Counted from the stretch's first letter, positions 9,289-17,475 are shown. The stretch: DNA of 64,000 bases from Qipengyuania sphaerica (GCF_019711595.1 NZ_JAIGNR010000001.1:124001-188000), one strand, 5' to 3'. Translations and numbers: made by a program. Notes: generated from the sequence alone by a model not told the origin.

Positions 9289-9951
9289 ATGAGCACCTTG
9301 TCTATCTTCAAGAATCGCCCCGTCGCCTCTGCACTCGCCCTCGCACTCAGCGTTGGCGTGCCCGCGACGTTTTACGCTGCACCCGCCCCCGTCGAGGCGG
9401 CGGCCGGCGACCTCGACCAGGCGGTCGCGGCGCTGCGCGGCATTTCGACCATGAAGGCGAATTTCGTCCAGACCGACCGCAACGGCCAGGCCGTTTCGGG
9501 CGTGATGACGCTTAAGCGCCCCGGCAAGATCCGTTTCGAGTACGAAAAGGGCGTGCCGCTTCTCGTCGTGTCGAACGGCAAGTCGATGTACATGATCGAC
9601 TACGAGGTGAACCAGGTCCAGCGCTGGCCCATCAAAAATTCCCCGCTCGGCGCGCTGCTCGACCCTAGCCGCGACGTCAAGAAATACGGCAAGCTGATTC
9701 CGACCGGTCATGACGATGTGGTCAGCATCGAAGTGCGCGATCCCAAGCGCCCCGAATTCGGTGTCATCACGCTTATCTTCGCGCGCGATGCTTCTGCGCC
9801 CGGCGGTCTTCGCCTGACGCACTGGGTGGCGCTCGATGCGCAGAATCACCGGACCACTGTGCGGCTGAACAACAACCGCTATGGCGTCGCCGTTGCTGAC
9901 AGCGCATTCACCTTCAAGGACCCGCGCCGCACGTCTCGTCGCCCGGGATAA
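9289..9951 (+). CDS. lolA: Outer-membrane lipoprotein carrier protein LolA
   Basis: A 220-residue periplasmic protein with a signal peptide (about 1-36, ending PAPVEA-AAG). It shows the LolA motifs MKANFVQTDRNGQAVSGVMTL, PGKIRFEYEKGVPLLVVSNGK and NQVQRWPI. LolA shuttles lipoproteins from LolCDE to the outer membrane. The start is ambiguous: AGGAG (9283-9287) is only one base from the ATG at 9289. It is 10 bases from an in-frame TTG at 9298, which would give a protein three residues shorter with an equally good signal peptide. Confidence 0.93.
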   Translation: MSTLSIFKNRPVASALALALSVGVPATFYAAPAPVEAAAGDLDQAVAALRGISTMKANFVQTDRNGQAVSGVMTLKRPGKIRFEYEKGVPLLVVSNGKSMYMIDYEVNQVQRWPIKNSPLGALLDPSRDVKKYGKLIPTGHDDVVSIEVRDPKRPEFGVITLIFARDASAPGGLRLTHWVALDAQNHRTTVRLNNNRYGVAVADSAFTFKDPRRTSRRPG

Positions 9952-9982
9952 ACGCTTCGGCGACAGCCCGTTTTCTGTTTGC

Positions 9983-10134
9983 GGTTTCTCGAGAGCGAAT
10001 GTTCATTGAGCAGCAAGCCGAAGGGGCGTAATCCTAGGGACATCGAAGCGGCGGGCGGCAATTTCCCCCCTGTTGATTGCCTCAGCCCTCAAGGTCGCTC
10101 GGTATCCAAGCGTGACGAACGCTCACAAGGAACC
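9983..10134 (+). ncRNA. ssrS: Candidate 6S RNA
   Basis: A ~150-nt non-coding region between lolA and xth folds into an interrupted rod. The closing stem pairs GGUUUCU (9983-9989) with AGGAACC (10128-10134), GAGC (9993-9996) with GCUC, and GUUC (10001-10004) with GAAC, separated by small internal loops. The top hairpin pairs GGGC-GGCAAU with AUUGCC-UCA-GCCC. Between closing stem and top hairpin lies a largely unpaired central region of about 30 nt per strand. This closing stem/central bubble/terminal hairpin plan, the size, and E. coli-like words such as AUGUUC in the 5' strand and GCUCGGU in the 3' strand fit 6S RNA, which mimics an open promoter and binds sigma70 RNA polymerase. A strong terminator follows at once. 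The identification is by structure, not by a covariance search. Confidence 0.65.
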
Positions 10135-10167
10135 CTCAAGCCAATGCCCCCGGCTTGAGGGTTTTTT
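10131..10167 (+). terminator. Strong Rho-independent terminator of the 6S-like RNA
   Basis: A perfect 12-bp stem, AACCCTCAAGCC (10131-10142) with GGCTTGAGGGTT (10152-10163), encloses a 9-nt loop and ends in a run of six T. Its first bases overlap the 3' strand of the closing stem of the candidate 6S RNA. It separates that transcript from xth, whose start is about 47 bp downstream. Confidence 0.9.
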
Positions 10168-10213
10168 GTATGGAGGTGTGGACCGGGTGGCGTGAGCGCC
10201 CTATCTCCGCGCG

Positions 10214-11005
10214 ATGGTTTCTGTCGCTACCTGGAATATCAATTCCGTCCGCCTCCGCATGCCGATCGTCGAGCGTTTCCTGAAGGAGAGCGCTCCCGAC
10301 GTCCTCTGCCTGCAGGAGATCAAGTGCCAGGAGCACCAGTTCCCTTACGAGGCGTTCAAGGCGCTGGGCTACGAACACGTCGCGGTGCACGGCCAGAAGG
10401 GTTATCACGGGGTCGCCACGGTCAGCCGTGTGCCGATCCGCGAATTCTCGCGCCACGACTGGCAGGACAATGGCGAGGCGCGCCATGTCGGGGTGGAACT
10501 TCCCGACCATGACGGGATGATCATCGAGAACGTCTATGTCCCGGCCGGCGGGGACGAGCCCGACCGCGAGATCAATGTGAAATTCGGCCAGAAGCTCGAT
10601 TTCCTCGAGCGGATGACGCGCTGGGCCGACACAGTCGACCGGCCGACGCTGATCGTGGGCGATTTCAACATCGCGCCGCTCGAAAGCGATGTCTGGAACC
10701 ACAAACAGCTGCTGAAAGTCGTCAGCCACACGCCGGTCGAGGTCGAGAGCCTGCAGCGCTTCATGGATGCGCATGGCTGGTCTGACATCGGGCGCGAGCA
10801 TATCAAGGCGCCGGAGCGCTATTACAGCTGGTGGAGCTACCGCGCGAAGGACTGGAAGGCGAACGACCGCGGCCGCCGTCTCGACCACATGTGGGCGAGC
10901 CCCGAACTGGCGAAACAGGCCACAGGGCACTCGGTTCATGAATATGCGCGCGACTGGGAAAAGCCGTCGGACCACGTGCCGCTGGTAACGGAGTTCGACA
11001 TCTGA
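10214..11005 (+). CDS. xth: Exodeoxyribonuclease III
   Basis: A 263-residue member of the exonuclease/endonuclease/phosphatase fold. Motifs in order are ATWNINSVRLR, CLQEIKCQE (metal-binding Glu), GYHGVATVSR, VGDFNIAPLESD (catalytic Asp/Asn), SWWSYRAKDWKANDRGRRLDHMWAS and SDHVPLVTEF (catalytic Asp-His). The enzyme repairs abasic sites by AP endonuclease and 3'-5' exonuclease activity. The length is normal. Its stop codon lies within a few bases of the presumed ribA start region, so xth and ribA are probably co-transcribed. Confidence 0.96.
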   Translation: MVSVATWNINSVRLRMPIVERFLKESAPDVLCLQEIKCQEHQFPYEAFKALGYEHVAVHGQKGYHGVATVSRVPIREFSRHDWQDNGEARHVGVELPDHDGMIIENVYVPAGGDEPDREINVKFGQKLDFLERMTRWADTVDRPTLIVGDFNIAPLESDVWNHKQLLKVVSHTPVEVESLQRFMDAHGWSDIGREHIKAPERYYSWWSYRAKDWKANDRGRRLDHMWASPELAKQATGHSVHEYARDWEKPSDHVPLVTEFDI

Positions 11006-11040
11006 GCGAGCCATCTCCCTCGCGGCGTGCAGCGCTGGCG

Positions 11041-12063
11041 GTGGACGCGCTGCGCCACGGCTGGCCGCTCGCGATCGATGGAGCGCCGCTGCTGCAGCCG
11101 GTGGAGACGGCGTTTTCGGATGTCTCGGGCGAAGCGATGCTGGTCTCGGCCAGCCGCGCCGCGACATTGAAGCTCGCCAACCAGATCGAGGCCGCTGCTC
11201 CGCGCAAGCCCGTGCTGATGCGCGGCGCGGATGTGTTCGACCTGCCCGCCGCGCTGGCGGTGGCCGACCCCGCGCTCGATTTGCAGAGCCCGCTCAAGGG
11301 GCCGTTCAAGGCGCTGCCGCTCGAATGGGAAGAGCAGGCGCGCGCCGCGCTTGAGCTGGCGAGGATAGCGGGAATCCTGCCGGCCTTTATCGTCGATCCG
11401 CAAGGGGCGGGCGAAGCAGCGTCACTCCAAGCCAGCGATGTCGCCGCCTTCACCGATCCGCAGCGGCTGAACATCGCGACGCGCGCAAAACTGCCCGTGG
11501 CTGCTGCCGAAGGGGCGCGCATCGTCGCGTTCCGCAGCCCCGACGACACGCGCGAACATGTCGCGCTCGTCATCGGCAAGGAAAGCTCGGGCACGCCGCC
11601 GCTGGTTCGCCTCCATTCCGAATGCCTCACCGGCGATATCCTCGGCAGCCTTAAATGCGATTGCGGGCCGCAACTCGATGCGGCGCTTCGCGCAATGAGC
11701 GTAGAAGCGGACAAGGGCGGCTGGGGCGTGCTGCTCTATATGCGGCAGGAGGGGCGCGGCATCGGCCTCGTCAACAAGTTGCGCGCCTATCGCTTGCAGG
11801 ACCAGGGCTTCGACACGGTCGATGCCAATACCCGGCTCGGCCTTCCCGACGAGGCGCGTGACTTCCCGACGGCTGCCCGGATGCTGGACCTGCTTGGCGT
11901 CAAGGAGGTGCGGCTGATGACCAACAATCCTGCCAAGGTCGAAGCGCTCGAGGGCGAGGGTGTCACCGTTGCCAAACGCGTCCCCCATTCGCTTCCCGAC
12001 AATCCGCATAACGCGCGCTATCTCGCCACCAAGCGCGACCGGGCAGGGCATATCCTGCCATGA
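11041..12063 (+). CDS. ribA: GTP cyclohydrolase II (riboflavin biosynthesis)
   Basis: The C-terminal ~200 residues carry the RibA signatures: LVRLHSECLTGDILGSLKCDCGPQL (zinc cysteines), YMRQEGRGIGLVNKLRAY (catalytic Arg region) and RLMTNNPAKVEAL. The enzyme opens GTP to the first riboflavin intermediate. The ~125-residue N-terminal extension lacks the active-site features of RibB. The start given is GTG 11041. However, the same frame is open upstream to a CTG at 11002 that overlaps the xth stop (CTGA) and would add SEPSPSRRAALA, a natural-looking N-terminus. GTG is therefore a conservative choice. Its stop overlaps the next ATG by 4 bp. Confidence 0.92.
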   Translation: MDALRHGWPLAIDGAPLLQPVETAFSDVSGEAMLVSASRAATLKLANQIEAAAPRKPVLMRGADVFDLPAALAVADPALDLQSPLKGPFKALPLEWEEQARAALELARIAGILPAFIVDPQGAGEAASLQASDVAAFTDPQRLNIATRAKLPVAAAEGARIVAFRSPDDTREHVALVIGKESSGTPPLVRLHSECLTGDILGSLKCDCGPQLDAALRAMSVEADKGGWGVLLYMRQEGRGIGLVNKLRAYRLQDQGFDTVDANTRLGLPDEARDFPTAARMLDLLGVKEVRLMTNNPAKVEALEGEGVTVAKRVPHSLPDNPHNARYLATKRDRAGHILP

Positions 12064-13538
12064 GCGATGCTCCGGGTCCCGATGTCCTCGTGGTCGGCGC
12101 AGGTGCTGTCGGCATTCCCCTGGCGGTGCGTCTCCATCGCGCCGGGCTTCGCGTTGTCGTGATCGATGCCGGACCGGCGCAGCCCGACGGCAGCTGGCAG
12201 GCCCGCAATGAAGGGCCCGAGCCGCTCCAGCCCTATCCCGGCCTGACCGAAGGCAGGATGAAAGTCGTGGGCGGCACGACCCGCCTGTGGGGCGGGCAGC
12301 TCAATCCATTCTCGAGGCATGATTTTGCCCGGGTGGACGAGTCGGGAAGGCAGCTCTGGCCGATCGACTGGGACGAATATTGCGCCACTCTGGACGCGGC
12401 TTACGACATTCTGGGCGTGAGCGAAGCGGCCCGCGCCACCGATGCCGTATTCGCGCGCAAGTCCGGCTCTCCGGTGGAGTTTGCCGAAGGGCTCGTTGCC
12501 GGGCTCAATCTGTGGCTACCCCAGCCCGATTTCGCAAAATTTTTCGAAACCGATATCGCGAAAATTGACGTCCGCCCCGCGACTTCGGCACGCCGTATCT
12601 CCTGCGGTGAAGACGGCATTTGCACGGTAGGGCTGGAAGGGCCGGGCGGGAGCGAAACCTTTTCGCCCCGCCATATCGTGCTCGCCGCCGGCAGTATCGA
12701 GAATTCGGCGATATTGATGCGTAGCGCCGCCATCGATCCAGCGTTGCCCTTCGCCGCAAATGCCCATCTCGGCGCGCATTATTTCGACCATCTTCACGGC
12801 ATCGTCGGTACGCTAGCGCCCGCAGACCCCAGGCGCATACGCGCGCTGTTCGACGGGATTTTCGAGGGCGGGCGGAAGTACGGTGTGAAGATCAAGCCGT
12901 CCTCCCCGCCGCCTACAAGGCCGAGCATGGCAATGACGCTCAATGCCAGCACGCCCGGCATGATCGTGCGCGACGCGCTTGCCACGGGGCGACGGATCGG
13001 CACGGCAGTCCAACTGGCGCGGGCGATTATCCCGGCGGCGTGGCGCTATGTGCGCCATCGCCGCATAGCCTCCATGTTCGACGACACGATCCCGCTCGGC
13101 ATCGAGGTCGAGCAGATTGCGGCGTCGGAGCGAAGGGTCGTGCTGGAAGACAGGGTTCCGCCCGAGGAGGCACGGGCAGGGGTGGCGTGGTCGGTCGATC
13201 CCGCGCTGGTACCGCATATCGCCGATTTCGTCGAGGAAGCGGGCAGGTCGCTAGTGGCGGCGGGGCTTGGCAAGGTCACGCTCGACCCGGCCTTCGCCGC
13301 GCGCGATCCGGGCGCCATCAGCGCATTCCACGATGCTTACCATCACATGGGCGGCACCCGCATGGCGACGAGCGCAGACAGCGGGGTCGTCGATGCCGAA
13401 TGCCGCGTGTTCGGCACGGCCAACCTCCATGTTGCGGGGGCGTCGGTGTTTCCGACCGGCAGCTATGCCAATCCCACTCTTACTGCGATCGCGCTGGGCC
13501 AAAGGCTGGCAGATCGCCTGATCGAGCAATGTCGCTGA
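12060..13538 (+). CDS. GMC-family FAD-dependent oxidoreductase
   Basis: A 492-residue flavoprotein. The N-terminal VLVVGAGAVGIPLAVRLHRAG is the Rossmann FAD-binding motif. VVGGTTRLWGGQ matches the GMC flavin loop. The C-terminal HHMGGTRMATSADSGVVD and GASVFPTGSYANPTLTAIAL are the GMC C-terminal motifs, with His in HHMGG and Asn in ANPT at the active site. It probably oxidises an alcohol or sugar, with the substrate unknown. The coding region overlaps ribA by 4 bp and the aldo/keto reductase by 10 bp. The pair with that reductase suggests sequential steps on one carbohydrate or polyol. The central part has no obvious membrane anchor. Confidence 0.9.
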   Translation: MSDAPGPDVLVVGAGAVGIPLAVRLHRAGLRVVVIDAGPAQPDGSWQARNEGPEPLQPYPGLTEGRMKVVGGTTRLWGGQLNPFSRHDFARVDESGRQLWPIDWDEYCATLDAAYDILGVSEAARATDAVFARKSGSPVEFAEGLVAGLNLWLPQPDFAKFFETDIAKIDVRPATSARRISCGEDGICTVGLEGPGGSETFSPRHIVLAAGSIENSAILMRSAAIDPALPFAANAHLGAHYFDHLHGIVGTLAPADPRRIRALFDGIFEGGRKYGVKIKPSSPPPTRPSMAMTLNASTPGMIVRDALATGRRIGTAVQLARAIIPAAWRYVRHRRIASMFDDTIPLGIEVEQIAASERRVVLEDRVPPEEARAGVAWSVDPALVPHIADFVEEAGRSLVAAGLGKVTLDPAFAARDPGAISAFHDAYHHMGGTRMATSADSGVVDAECRVFGTANLHVAGASVFPTGSYANPTLTAIALGQRLADRLIEQCR

Positions 13539-14446
13539 ACCTTGCGGCCCGGCTGATATACGGCTGCGGCAGGCTGGCAGGCGGAGTGTCCGCAGGCGCA
13601 TCGGCTGACTTGCTCCGGCAGGCTTTCGATGGCGGTATCACCGCTGTCGATGTGGCGCCTTCCTATGGCCTCGGGCTGGCCGAAAAGGTGGTGGGCCGGG
13701 CCGTGCGCGATCATGCATCTGTCAGGGTGACGACCAAGGTCGGTATCCCGCGCCCACACTTGGGCTGGACCAAGAGCGTGGCGCGTGCGGCCAAGCGAGG
13801 GCTCGGCTCCTCAGCCCCGCGCTCGTTCGAGGGATTTGCGCCCCTCGAACCCCCGGCGCGATATGATTTGGCGGATTTCTCGCACCCGGCCCTGCGCGAT
13901 TCGCTGGCGCGATCGCACGAGGCATTGGGGCGGATCGATGCCGTGCTGCTCCATAATTGCGGGCCTGAAGAGGCAACACCGGAATTGCTAGGCGAGTTCG
14001 AAGCGCTTTCTGCGGGGCTGGCGGCCGCGCCGGGATACGGCAATCAGGCACGTTGGGATCAGGCGACCGACGCTGCGTTTCCTGTCCACTTCATCTCCCA
14101 GACCGCTATCGATCCTGTCTGGCTGGTCGGCGACAGCATCCCGACAACCCGCGAGCGAGCGGAGCTGCATTCGCTTCTCCCCACCGCCGAATGGCTGGCG
14201 CGTTCCGATCCCGGGTTCTCGGCTCGTTGGGATGTCGCGGCCAAGGCTGTTTCAGGTCCCATGGGGGCGGCCAGGATCGCTGCGATCCTCGCTCTGGTCT
14301 CGGTGAGGGTCCCGCAAGCCACGCTCATCATATCAAGCACCCGGCGAGAGCGTTTGACCCAAATGCTCGATGCAGTGCACAAGGTCGGGACCATGATTTC
14401 ACCCGAGGAAATCGCCGCGATTTTTACGAGGGAAGCACGTCCATGA
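13529..14446 (+). CDS. Aldo/keto reductase
   Basis: A 305-residue TIM-barrel oxidoreductase starting MSLNLAARLIYGCGRLAGG. The catalytic tetrad is visible: Asp and Tyr in TAVDVAPSYGLG, Lys in TTKVGIP and His in VLLHNCGP. The usual C-terminal NADPH-binding RxxK region is loosely represented by STRRERLTQM. It begins inside the GMC gene, 10 bp before that gene's stop, and its end overlaps the GNAT start (ATGA). This tight coupling implies a common pathway with the GMC enzyme, but no substrate can be named. Confidence 0.88.
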   Translation: MSLNLAARLIYGCGRLAGGVSAGASADLLRQAFDGGITAVDVAPSYGLGLAEKVVGRAVRDHASVRVTTKVGIPRPHLGWTKSVARAAKRGLGSSAPRSFEGFAPLEPPARYDLADFSHPALRDSLARSHEALGRIDAVLLHNCGPEEATPELLGEFEALSAGLAAAPGYGNQARWDQATDAAFPVHFISQTAIDPVWLVGDSIPTTRERAELHSLLPTAEWLARSDPGFSARWDVAAKAVSGPMGAARIAAILALVSVRVPQATLIISSTRRERLTQMLDAVHKVGTMISPEEIAAIFTREARP

Positions 14447-14943
14447 CCGCGCTCACCATCCGCCCCGAAAAGCCCGCCGACCATGCACAGATTGCGGTGC
14501 TGACCGATGCAGCCTTTGCCGAAGTCGAGCATAGCGACGGCAGCGAGGTGCGGATCGTCGAAGGTTTGCGGCAGGATGGCGATCTCGCCCTCTCGCTGGT
14601 CGCGGAAGACGGCGAGCGGATTATCGGCCACGTTGCCGTGTCGCCCGTCACTATCTCGGACGGGAACGAGGGTTGGTACGGACTAGGCCCGATCAGCGTA
14701 TTGCCGCAGCACCAGCGCGAAGGCGTCGGATTGCGGCTGATGCAGCGGGCGATTGCGGACATGCGCGAAATGGGCGCGAAGGGCATCGTCCTGCTTGGCG
14801 AGCCTGCCTATTATTCGCGTTTCGGCTTCGAGCACGACCCGAAGCTCACCTATCCCGGACCTCCGCCCGATTATTTCCAGCGTCTGGTGCTCGACGGCGA
14901 TGCGCCGGGCGGGACCGTGCGTTACGCGCCCGCTTTCGGCTGA
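14443..14943 (+). CDS. GNAT-family N-acetyltransferase
   Basis: A 166-residue acetyltransferase. The acetyl-CoA loop is the SVLPQHQREGVGLRLMQRAI segment (Q/RxxGxG/A motif), preceded by beta-4 (YGLGPISV). It opens MTALTIRPEKPADHAQIAVLTDAAF and has the YYSRFGFEHDP feature seen in YhbS-like members. The acetyl acceptor is unknown. The start overlaps the reductase stop by 4 bp, and the 3' end overlaps the convergent psd gene by 22 bp. Confidence 0.9.
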   Translation: MTALTIRPEKPADHAQIAVLTDAAFAEVEHSDGSEVRIVEGLRQDGDLALSLVAEDGERIIGHVAVSPVTISDGNEGWYGLGPISVLPQHQREGVGLRLMQRAIADMREMGAKGIVLLGEPAYYSRFGFEHDPKLTYPGPPPDYFQRLVLDGDAPGGTVRYAPAFG

Positions 14944-15782
14944 AGCCGCTTGCCGATCGCTTGTCCCATGCGGACGGCATCGCCAGCTTTCAGCGAGGTA
15001 TCCCATTCGACCTTGCCGGGTTCGAAGAGCAGCACCACGGTCGAGCCGAGGATGAAGCGGCCCATTTCATCGCCCGCCGCGAGCTGGTGGGCGGTCGGCT
15101 CGAAGCTTTCGCGCACGAGCCGCGGATGGTGCGTTTCGACGAGGCCCGACCAAACGGTCTCGATCCCTGCCACGATCATCGCGCCGACCATGACGCTGGC
15201 GAATGTACCGTCGGGGCCGGTGAAGATGCAAGCCAGCCGCTCGTTGCGCGCGAAAAGCCCGTCGACATTCTCCGCCGTGACCTGGTTCACCGAGAACAAT
15301 TCGCCCGGGACATAGGTGGTCGACGCCAGCGACCCTTCTGCGGGCATGTGGACGCGGTGATAGTCGCGGGGCGAAAGGTAGATCGTTGCGAAACTGCCGC
15401 CTTCGAAGCGCCTGGCTGCTTCCTCGTCGCCGCCGAGCAATTGTGCGGCGGTGAAGTGCCGCCCCTTGGCCTGGAAGATGCGTCCTTCCTCGATCCGTCC
15501 GATCTGGCTCACCGCACCATCGGCGGGGCTCAGGATTTGCGTCGTACTATCTGCCAGCGGGCGCATGCCGGGCTTCAGTTCGCGCGTGAAGAAGTCGTTG
15601 AAGCTCCTGAACTCCTCCACTCCGCGCGCGGCCTGGCTCATGTCGACATCATAGGCATCGATGAAGCGGCGGATGAGCAGGTTCTTGAGCCACGGAACCT
15701 CGGAGGAGGCGATCCTGCCAGCTCCGCGCGAGACGGCGTGGTGGGGGAGCGCATGCTGGAGCCAGATGAAGGGTGAACTCAT
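14922..15782 (-). CDS. psd: Phosphatidylserine decarboxylase (proenzyme)
   Basis: A 286-residue enzyme of bacterial Psd length. It contains SPADG (Asp88), YLSPRDYHRVHMP (catalytic His) and the autocatalytic cleavage site FILGSTVVL, with Ser247 of LGST becoming the pyruvoyl group. It makes phosphatidylethanolamine at the inner membrane. The partner synthase gene pssA is not adjacent. The gene is convergent with the GNAT gene and overlaps it by 22 bp, so antisense interference at the 3' ends is possible. A DksA-like gene lies upstream on the same strand, 27 bp away, and may share its promoter. Confidence 0.96.
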   Translation of the reverse strand: MSSPFIWLQHALPHHAVSRGAGRIASSEVPWLKNLLIRRFIDAYDVDMSQAARGVEEFRSFNDFFTRELKPGMRPLADSTTQILSPADGAVSQIGRIEEGRIFQAKGRHFTAAQLLGGDEEAARRFEGGSFATIYLSPRDYHRVHMPAEGSLASTTYVPGELFSVNQVTAENVDGLFARNERLACIFTGPDGTFASVMVGAMIVAGIETVWSGLVETHHPRLVRESFEPTAHQLAAGDEMGRFILGSTVVLLFEPGKVEWDTSLKAGDAVRMGQAIGKRLQPKAGA

Positions 15783-15809
15783 GGACAGGGCCTTGGACCG
15801 AGCCGCGCC

Positions 15810-16073
15810 TCAGCGCAACTGGCTGTCCTTGCTCCCGCGCCGGTTGATGCCCGATTGGCGCGTGGCAGCATCGCGCCCCGACTGGCACTGGACACAGGTG
15901 CGCACACCGGGGAGAGCCTCGCGCCGCTTCTCCGGAATCTCCTCGCCGCATTCATCACAATATTTCGCGCTTTCGCCGCGTGGCATGCGCGCGCGGGCGG
16001 CGCTGACTGCGTCGCTCACCGTATCGTCGATCTGGTCCTGAACCGCGCCATCGCGCGCCCAACCGCCTGCCAT
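15810..16073 (-). CDS. DksA/TraR-type C4 zinc-finger protein
   Basis: An 87-residue protein with a short N-terminal helix (MAGGWARDGAVQDQIDDTV, acidic) and a zinc finger in which CDECGEEIPEKRREALPGV is followed by TCVQCQ. This is the TraR/DksA short form, without the long coiled coil of full DksA. Such proteins can enter the RNA polymerase secondary channel, but several small members have unknown roles. The basic tail RRGSKDSQLR closes the protein. It is followed by psd on the same strand. Confidence 0.88.
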   Translation of the reverse strand: MAGGWARDGAVQDQIDDTVSDAVSAARARMPRGESAKYCDECGEEIPEKRREALPGVRTCVQCQSGRDAATRQSGINRRGSKDSQLR

Positions 16074-16121
16074 GAAAAGCTCCTTTGCGCCCTCAACGGG
16101 CGAGAAGCCGAGGGCGTTCCG

Positions 16122-16229
16122 TCAGAACAGCAGTGCGGCGAGAGGGATAAGGCCGACCGAAGCTGCCGCAACCGCCCCCACGATCCACTCGGGGATCCGC
16201 TGGGGGTTCGAGGCGGCCAGTTTTGCCAT
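16122..16229 (-). CDS. Possible 35-residue single-span membrane peptide
   Basis: A short minus-strand frame reads MAKLAASNPQRIPEWIVGA and continues as a hydrophobic Ala/Val/Leu segment that ends LAALLF. It would be one transmembrane helix with a short cytoplasmic N-terminus. Codon choice resembles neighbouring genes, but no Shine-Dalgarno sequence is visible upstream of the ATG. It lies between the ribbon-helix-helix gene and the DksA-like gene on the same strand. I do not recognise it; it may be a chance frame. Confidence 0.4.
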   Translation of the reverse strand: MAKLAASNPQRIPEWIVGAVAAASVGLIPLAALLF

Positions 16230-16324
16230 GAGGAAAGTTATACGGCGAAAAGGTTAAGAGCGGTGCAAGCCGCATCATGGTGAAACACCATAAAATTTTG
16301 CGGTTTCCTGCGCGGTAACCTTTG

Positions 16325-16519
16325 TCAGTCCCCCGAAGGCGGCCGTCCCCTGCGCGGCGGTTTCGATGGTTTCACCTCGATCCCGCGCGTCTTCAGGGCT
16401 TCGCGCAAGAGCATCTCGATCTGCGCATTGGCGCTGCGCAATTCATCTGCGGCAAGGCGCTCGACCGCGGCGTGGACCGCCGGGTCGAGACGCAAGGCAA
16501 AGGCTTTTTTCTGCGACAT
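16325..16519 (-). CDS. Ribbon-helix-helix (Arc/CopG-like) DNA-binding protein
   Basis: A 64-residue protein: KKAFALRLDPAVHAAVERLA is a typical RHH beta-strand plus helix A, followed by SANAQIEMLLREALK as helix B. A basic, proline-rich tail ends in RRGRPPSGD, a possible AT-hook-like element (RGRP). It starts 27 bp downstream of the SPFH gene stop and is presumably in its operon. Its target could be the AT-rich palindrome upstream of the SPFH gene. It is not next to a recognisable toxin, so a classical antitoxin role is not supported. Confidence 0.85.
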   Translation of the reverse strand: MSQKKAFALRLDPAVHAAVERLAADELRSANAQIEMLLREALKTRGIEVKPSKPPRRGRPPSGD

Positions 16520-16546
16520 GGTGAAGCCTCAGCGCATCGGCCCGCC

Positions 16547-17458
16547 CTAGTAGAGCGAGCCCGTATTGATGACCGGATGCGCTTCCTTCTCTCCGCACAG
16601 CACGACCATCAGGTTGGACACCATCGCCGCGCGGCGTTCGTTGTCCATGTCGACGATATCGTCCTGCGCGAGCTTGGTCAGCGCATCCTCGACCATGCCG
16701 ACCGCGCCGAGGACGATCTTGGCACGCGCCGCGATGATGGCATCGGCCTGCTGGCGCTTGAGCATGGCGCTGGCGATCTCGCTGGCATAGGCGAGGTGGG
16801 TGAGCCCCGCCTCGTCGACCACCACGCCGGCGACCTTGAGGCGGTCGTTGAGTTCTTCGAGCAGTTCGGCATTCACCACTTCGGCACCGCCGCGCAGCGT
16901 GACTTCCTCGCCCTCGAAATCGTCATAGGGATGGCGCGAGCCGACCGTACGCAGGCCCGCCTCGATCTGGATGTTCACGAATTCCTTGTAATCGTCGACG
17001 TCGAAGCTCGCCTGCGCCGTATCGCGCACGCGCCACACCACGTTGCAGGCGATCTCGATCGGGTTGCCGCGCAGATCGTTGATCTTCACGCGTTCGGAAT
17101 GGATGTTGTGGGCGCGGGCGGAAATCTTCTTCTTGCCCATCCACGGCCAGACCCAACGCAACCCCTCGGTACGTTCGGAGCCCTTGTATTCGCCGAACAG
17201 CGTGATGACCGCGGCCTGGTTGGGCTGGATCATGAAGAAGCCCGAGGCGAGGATGAGCACGCCGATGAGCGAGGCGAACAGCGTTCCCGCAAAGGCGACC
17301 TTGTCGCCCTTCGTCGGATAATCCCCGGGCGCCATGCCCGGTATGATGAAGGCGAGCGCTGCGAGTACCACCAACAGCACCAGCAGCATGATATAGCCAT
17401 TGTAACTGGTCGCCGCGGTTTCGCGGCTGGTCTTCATTCCGGTCATTTCGACAGACAT
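16547..17458 (-). CDS. SPFH/Band 7 (stomatin-prohibitin family) membrane protein
   Basis: A 303-residue protein with two adjacent hydrophobic segments near the N-terminus (GYIMLLVLLVVLAALAFIIPG and AGTLFASLIGVLILASGFFMI). An SPFH domain follows: IQPNQAAVITLFGEYKG, CNVVWRVRDTAQASFDVDDYKEFVNIQIE and a helical region with MLKRQQADAIIAARAKIVLGAV. SPFH proteins form oligomeric membrane scaffolds. It has GGAGGAGTTACAC before the start. The RHH gene follows in the same operon. A second, NfeD-linked SPFH protein is encoded at 59956, so this is an independent system. Confidence 0.92.
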   Translation of the reverse strand: MSVEMTGMKTSRETAATSYNGYIMLLVLLVVLAALAFIIPGMAPGDYPTKGDKVAFAGTLFASLIGVLILASGFFMIQPNQAAVITLFGEYKGSERTEGLRWVWPWMGKKKISARAHNIHSERVKINDLRGNPIEIACNVVWRVRDTAQASFDVDDYKEFVNIQIEAGLRTVGSRHPYDDFEGEEVTLRGGAEVVNAELLEELNDRLKVAGVVVDEAGLTHLAYASEIASAMLKRQQADAIIAARAKIVLGAVGMVEDALTKLAQDDIVDMDNERRAAMVSNLMVVLCGEKEAHPVINTGSLY

Positions 17459-17475
17459 GAGTGTAACTCCTCCGA

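Noticed and set aside
14673-15776. 367-residue plus-strand frame opposite psd
   Set aside because: The minus frame is a full phosphatidylserine decarboxylase with the LGST site. The plus frame lacks any recognisable domain.
16277-16291. ATGGTG-AAA-CACCAT hairpin near the ribbon-helix-helix gene, tested as a terminator
   Set aside because: The stem is short and on the minus strand is not followed by a T-run; it is too weak to call.
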